Shown here piece by piece: positions 58,649 to 64,000 of a stretch of DNA of 64,000 nt. The notes beneath the pieces are model-generated. The model was not told the origin of the DNA, did no database searches, and saw nothing but the letters and a program-made list of their open reading frames with translations. The translations under genes and the position numbers were made by a program. Position 1 is the stretch's first letter; every line of letters begins with the position of its first letter. The DNA is from Corticium candelabrum (taxonomy: Eukaryota > Porifera > Homoscleromorpha > Homosclerophorida > Plakinidae), in contig NC_085093.1 of assembly GCF_963422355.1 (NCBI RefSeq), positions 2,187,051 to 2,251,050 on the forward strand, given 5' to 3'.

Positions 58649-61600
58649 TCATCTCCCTCCTTTCTACGCAAAACACAAATTTTACAGCACTATGACTATA
58701 TCAGTTCTATAGCCTCTCTACACTGTCCATTCTCCATATCTTGTAGGTGATATCGCCTTTGTAGTACGCTGACTCCTTCTAGGCTGCTCTACTCCTGTGG
58801 CAACTTCAGGCGCACTCAACTCGTCTTCAGTACCATCGCCCTAAGGACTCAGGCTCTGTGTCACTGCTAAATTGATCCTCTTGTTTGTTGTCTCTATTGC
58901 TACCTGCGGCGTGTCTAGGCTCTAGATCTAGTTCATCTTGTACTAGCTGCTGGGTTGGTAGTAGATTTGACCGTGGGTGAGGTCTCAAGTGATCCACGTG
59001 AACCTTTTGTCTTACTCCCGTGTCTGTATACTGTACTGTATAATACCTCTCCCCCAATACTTGTACTACTCTGGCGTTTCTCCACTTTGGCATCTTTGCG
59101 TGACGTACCAACACCATATCATATGGTCTAATTGCATTTCTCTCACTCGCTGTTTGGTCGTGACCTCTCTTTTGTTTTGCTTGAGCCTTTTCATCGTTTC
59201 CTTCAAAGTCTTGGTGAACACTGAGGACTTCTGTGGCGGCTTTAATAAATCTAGTTGACATCGCAGATCCCTATTCATCAGGAGCCTTGCTGGAGAAACA
59301 TTTGTAGTGCTATGGCTGGTATTTCTGTAGACTGACAAAAAATCTGTCACTACCTCTTCCAAACTTGCCTTTCCGCTCTCCATGCCTTTCTTGATTGCCC
59401 CTTTCAACGTTTTAACAAAACGTTCCGCTTGCCCGTTGCTTTGGGGATGGTAGGGAGGTACTAAGGTATGACGAATACCCTGTTTCTTACAGAAAGTTCT
59501 GAATTCTGACGACACGAATTGGGACCCATTGTCTGACACGATTTGCTTTGGAATACCAAACCTTGCGAAGATGCGACGAAGTTGAGTAATAGTTTGGCTC
59601 GCTGAAGTCGCTCCCTCAGGTAGCTGTATTACCTCAGGCCATTTTGAGAACGCATCGACCACAACAAACCACATTTTTTGCAAAATGGTCCGGCAAAATC
59701 AATGTGAATTCTTGCCCAAGGGCACTCAGGAAACTCCCATGGATGTAAGGGTACTTCTGGTGGTCTATCAGCATGCACAGCACAATTTTCACAATTTCGG
59801 GCCATACTCTCTCTATCTCTATCGATACCTGGCCACCATATGAACCTTCGTGCAAGTTTCTTCATCCTCTCCATACCAACGTGTGCTTTGTGCAATTCTG
59901 ATAGTAACTGCTCCCTTATTGCCTTTGGAACCACTATTCTAGGCTCTTCTGCATGATTTAGTATGCATCCGTCACACACTGACAACTGATGCTGGCATGC
60001 AACAAATCCAAAAGAGCTTTGGTCTTAAATGTTGAAGGCCAGCCGTCATTGATGAATTTCATAACTTGTTGAAGAGTGCGATCCTGCTTTGTATATCGTT
60101 GTAGTTGATCAAAGAGAATTGGTCCATCTTTGATGAATTGAGATTCCATTGCGGCTATATATCTTTCTGAATGATGTTCGTATTCATTTGTCTGTTCAAA
60201 ATCCTCGTCATGTCCAACTGGGAGACGGGATAGACAGTCTGCATTCCCATGTTCAACTGATCGCCGGTATTGAATTTCATAGCCATACTGTGATAACTGG
60301 AGTGCCCAGCGAGCAAGGCGCCCACTTGTTCGGGTAGGAGTTGTCAGTTTGGTAGGATCAAAAACTGTCAGTAATGGTTGATGGTCAGTACTGAGAACAA
60401 ACTTTTTACCCAGTAGGAAATGTCGAAATTTTCTAGTCCCAAATATTATGGATAACGCTTCCAATTCTATCTGAGAATAGTTTCGTTCAGCTTTTGTCAA
60501 AGACTTTGACGCGTACGCCACTGGATGCTCTTTCCCTTCTGTTACTTGGAACAAACATACGCCTAAGCCTTTTTCGCTTGCGTCACAGGCTAGTCCCACG
60601 GGAAGAGACGTATGATATTTTGCCATTATTGGTAGAGATGTTAACTCTTGTTTCACCCTTTGAAAAGCACTTTCTTGCGTTGATGACCAGTTCCATTTTG
60701 TATCTTTCTTCAACAGTTGATTTAGAGGTAGAGTATGGCTAGACATATGTGGAAAGAATTTTCCAAAATAATTAACCATGCCTAAGAATGATCGTAACTC
60801 TGACTGGTCTTTAGGTGCTTTCATCAATTGTATTGCTTTAACTCTTTCATTTGATACTCTGATTCCTGAGCTGTCAATTACATGTCCCAAATATTGCACA
60901 GATGGTTGACAGAACGAGCATTTGTCTCTTCTAATACGGAAACCGTGTTGCTGTAACTTTTGAAATACATGGGACAAATTCTGCATGTGTTCTTGTTCAT
61001 CTTTTCCTGAGATAAGAATATCATCCATATAGATGCAAATTCCTCTCACGCCTTCCAAGACTTTGGCTATTGTTCTCTAGAAAATGGCAGGCGCTGAACT
61101 GATTCCAAACGGTAATCGTCTATATTTGAACAGTTCTTTGTGCGTGTTAATCACCAGCCACTTTTGACTTTCCTCGTCCGCTCGTAACTGGTTGTATGCA
61201 TCCTTCAGATCAATCTTGGAGAAGATTTTACCCCCAGCTAGGGAACTAAACATCTCTGCTGGTATAGGGATTGGATATTGATCAACTACCATAATCCGAT
61301 TGAGGGGTTTAAAATCACCGCATATCCTGATATCACCGTTCGGTTTAACAATGTCCACTGTTGGAAAAGCACATAGAGCGATGTTAACTGGTTCTAATAC
61401 ACCGTTTTTCACGTTCCTTTCCAATTCCTACTCGATCTGTGCCCGAAGATGCATAGGAGGTCGCCGGAATGGAAAAACCTTCAAATCCGCCTCTGGTCGC
61501 ACAGAGATGCCCACAATCTCACTGCAGCAACCCAGTTCATCTGTAAATAATTCTGAGAACTGCTGTAATAGTTTCTCCACTGGTGCTGCAATCTCACTTG

Positions 61601-62941
61601 ATTCTGTCAACATTACACCGCCATGGTTTCCCATAGCTTTAAGATAGTCTATGCAAACTGTAGCCATCCCAACCTTTTTTACCCAATCCATTCCCAGCAG
61701 GTTTGAGCCTTTTCCTTGTCTCACGTAGAATTGAATAGGTGCAAGGTTGTTGCAAAATCTAACCTGACCTGTCATCATGCCCCTAGATCTCATGATTCGA
61801 CCTGAAGCATTTCGTAGCTGCGCCCTCTCCTTACTCAACTTGGGCTGTCCCAATTTATTCCACGCTATCTCATCCATCAAGGAAACGTCTGCTCCTGCAT
61901 CAACTCTAAAAGTTAAGAAACAGTCATCCACTTGTAACTTCACCTCAAGTTTCCTTAATGTATCACGAACAGTTTCTGCACAGTAAACATTCTTTGTGAC
62001 AGAGTCATTGCAATAACTTGATTCATCCTCCTGAGACGAGCTTCCTTCTAACTCTGCCTTCTGGGAGTTTTGAGCTTGTTGTACCTTCTTTGTTCTCTGA
62101 ATTACATCTCCTGGTTTAACAACTTTGCCACGCCTAAATCCCAATGATTTTTCTTGGTTCTTCGCTGTCTTCTTCGTACATTCCCATTGGTAGTGTCCTT
62201 CTTCTCCGCATTGAAAACAGACAAACCCTCGTCCGGCCTGGTGACGTTTATTGTAAGGTTTGTCTCCCTTCACAGATTTTCTTCCTTGTAGATGACAAAC
62301 TTTCCCTTGCGATTCTGCCGTTGCCTCACGTGTTGCCATAACACTATCTCTTGCTCCTTCCAACGTCCTAGCTAGGAGAATCATTTTATCCAATGGTTGC
62401 GTCAGTAAGTCTTCCTTCTCATACATCTTTTGTAGAATAGAGTCATCTTTCAGCCCTGCAACAAATATGTCTCTCAATCTGTCTGCGTATTCTCCTGCCT
62501 TGAATGAACAATTCGTTGCGATTCGTTTCAATCCTTCGGGGTACTCCTGTACAGCCTCTTCTTCCCGTTGAATTCGCCGATGTAATTTCACTCGTTCTAC
62601 AATTGCATTGCACTTACGCTGGAAGAACATCTGAGTCTTCTCAATAAGTTGTTCGACGTTGAAGTCTGTGATTTCCCTTGGCAGTACCGCGTTCTCCAGA
62701 CGCATACGTATACCTTCATCTAGACATTTCAGAAATAAACTTCTGTGAGTGTCTTCCGTGATATTGTAATCTGTAACAGCTAAGTCTAGGTAGAACTTGA
62801 ACGAATTGGTATTCCAACTCTTAAAACGCCGACACGAATCCTGACTCGCGTCTTCCTTGAACGTACCAATTGACCTGGCAAGTCTTTCAAAATCCTTGAA
62901 TCCAAGAACCGGTTTCGAAGCCATGTGTTCGCAGCGCCAAT

Positions 62942-63073
62942 TGTAGCATAAGACTCAAAGACTGGTAAGAATAAATGTAATTGAACACAAGGGACACAAC
63001 AAAGAAAACATGTATCCGTTAGCCGGCTATCCAAATGACTGAGCTGCCCCGCTTATGAAACCCGGATGCCACA
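62942..63073 (-). repeat. 5' LTR of the Ty3/gypsy element
   Basis: 132 bp, about 98-99% identical to the other LTR, followed by ACCTA. Confidence 0.95.
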
Positions 63074-63504
63074 ACCTATACATAAAGAATGACAAAATTT
63101 GTGAACCATGTTCACAAAGAGGATAATTTAATTAAATAACTACCATTAGCACATGCAATTACCACCTACAGGTATAGTAAATTGCATTAGAATGTTCTAC
63201 AAATTTTATGCATACTGTGATTTCTCAACACAAAACGCAACATCTGTAATCAGGGCCACTTACCAGAAGTTGAGAATCACGCTAGACCAGCCAGCTAGAA
63301 AGCTTTATCAAGCACCTCCATAATTTGAGTGACGAGCACTTGCAACTTGCAATCGATCTCGCCGCGAGTAGCACTCGTGAGTCCATCTGCAATTTGGACC
63401 CTCTGATATATCGTGCGCATGCGTCATCGCAACCCATTCCCTTCAGTTCCCATATTGTCAACGGCGATCTCACTTCCGACGGCATATTGACACGGTTGAC
63501 GCGC

Positions 63505-63800
63505 TTCTCGTCGGCTGGGCTGAGATATCAAATGACAAGTGGAACATGCTAGGATAGCCCAGCCGACGAGTGAACCTACTAGGCTAGCCCAGCCGAGGAA
63601 AATTTGACACAATTTACGCGTGCTACGTCCATGGGCTAGGAGGAGAACGTGCATGTAATATGATATCGCAGCCCAGCCGACGGAATTATGACACACTTGA
63701 CGCGTGTCGTCGGCTGGGCTGAGATGCAAATTAGTTGTAGAAACATGATATCGCAGCCCTGCCGACGAGTTAGCGCAGCCCAGTCGACGGAATTATGACA
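63505..63800. repeat. array of CAGCCCAGCCGACG motifs in both orientations
   Basis: At least seven near-copies of this 14-mer or its complement CGTCGGCTGGGCTG lie within 300 bp, often next to GAATTATGACACAC and ACGCG blocks. The copies face both ways, so the segment can fold into several alternative stems. It is probably a non-autonomous element or a nested set of foldbacks. Confidence 0.75.
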
Positions 63801-63821
63801 CACATCACGCGCCATCTAAAC

Positions 63822-63872
63822 TTACCGGCCAAGGGTTTGCACTTCTAGTGCTTCTTCATTAACTAACCTTTG
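63822..63872. repeat. dispersed repeat end shared with 16622-16680
   Basis: TACCGGCC, AGGGTTTGCA and AGTGCTTCTTCA occur in the same order and spacing at both places. Confidence 0.7.
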
Positions 63873-64000
63873 CTAATCGTACGTGGGGCTTCAACGTAAC
63901 GTACGACCTAGAATCGGTCACATTTACAAGTTAGCGCACGCGTCTGGTTGCGTCTGATTGTTTGCAGTGAGTTCGGCGAAAAACGTACGCGATCAGACAT

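Larger units (their letters stand above)
58516..63073 (-). mobile_element. Ty3/gypsy LTR retrotransposon, nearly whole fossil
   Basis: A 4.56 kb element in minus orientation, bounded by two short LTRs (58516-58648 and 62942-63073) and a 5 bp target duplication ACCTA on each side. Just inside the 5' LTR there is a primer-binding-site-like TTGGCGCTGCGAACAC, and a purine-rich tract lies inside the 3' LTR. Parts in gene order: Gag with a CCHC zinc knuckle (CFQCGEEGHYQWEC) and an aspartic protease (VDAGADVSL), about 62.9-61.4 kb; reverse transcriptase and RNase H, about 61.4-60.0 kb; integrase, about 60.0-58.8 kb. The order RT-RNase H-integrase defines the Ty3/gypsy group. No envelope-like gene is seen. 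The LTRs differ at only about two positions, so insertion was recent, yet the coding part shows roughly three or four breaks. It is treated here as a fossil. Confidence 0.95.
63079..64000. other. right-end region with short palindromic motif array
   Basis: No gene that I can support. On the minus strand near 63265 a good donor (CTTCTG|GTAAGTGG) follows an open stretch (QIADGLTSATRGEIDCKLQV, about 63440-63305), which may be an unrecognised exon. To its right lie the CAGCCCAGCCGACG motif array (63500-63800) and a repeat shared with 16625. Confidence 0.5.

Overview
This is animal nuclear DNA, probably from an early-branching marine invertebrate. A sponge is my best guess, possibly a homoscleromorph because a GT29 sialyltransferase is present, but the sequence alone does not prove the lineage. 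The reasons are compact multi-exon genes with short GT-AG introns, secreted sushi (CCP) proteins, an animal-type arylsulfatase, HECT and CHCH genes, very many CA/TG microsatellites, and a mix of Tc1, hAT, LINE and Ty3/gypsy elements.

The core of the window (about 3.4 to 47.1 kb) is a tandem family of seven plus-strand genes, called A to G here (3376-4611, 5989-7853, 12022-14506, 17961-24003, 25829-27678, 39243-41368, 44663-47097). Each encodes a signal peptide, one (A-D) or two (E-G) sushi domains, and a C-terminal module of about 240-265 residues that I cannot name. The module has a fixed signature (HCLPDPPG, with one Pro changed to Leu in D), a paired-cysteine start faintly like a MAM domain, a variable basic linker with dibasic sites, and a tail of 6-8 residues on its own tiny last exon. 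All introns at module borders are phase 1. C and D share a long tract of near-identity inside otherwise diverged exons, which suggests gene conversion. This family is the best candidate for an undescribed system: a lineage-specific set of secreted recognition or matrix proteins.

Two glycan-processing genes sit inside the array between E and F: a GH31 glycoside hydrolase (27952-31241, plus) and an ARSB-like arylsulfatase (31808-38872, minus), arranged tail to tail. The arylsulfatase is head to head with gene F across about 370 bp. Just right of the array are two sialyltransferase copies, a decayed one (47846-48719) and an intact one (49505-50734). Between them, on the minus strand, is a small twin-CX9C mitochondrial-type gene (48778-49264) that is head to head with the intact copy.

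The edges: the 3' part of an unrecognised multi-exon gene (456-1848) lies at the left. A CUE plus HECT ubiquitin ligase gene (54639-56499) and a young, nearly whole Ty3/gypsy element with short LTRs (58516-63073, minus) lie at the right. The remaining space holds a defective hAT element with a second repeat nested inside it, a LINE tail, a Tc1 copy inside a gene D intron, several MITEs in introns, two related copies of a 1.2-1.4 kb dispersed repeat, strong hairpins, and an array of palindromically arranged short motifs at the right end.
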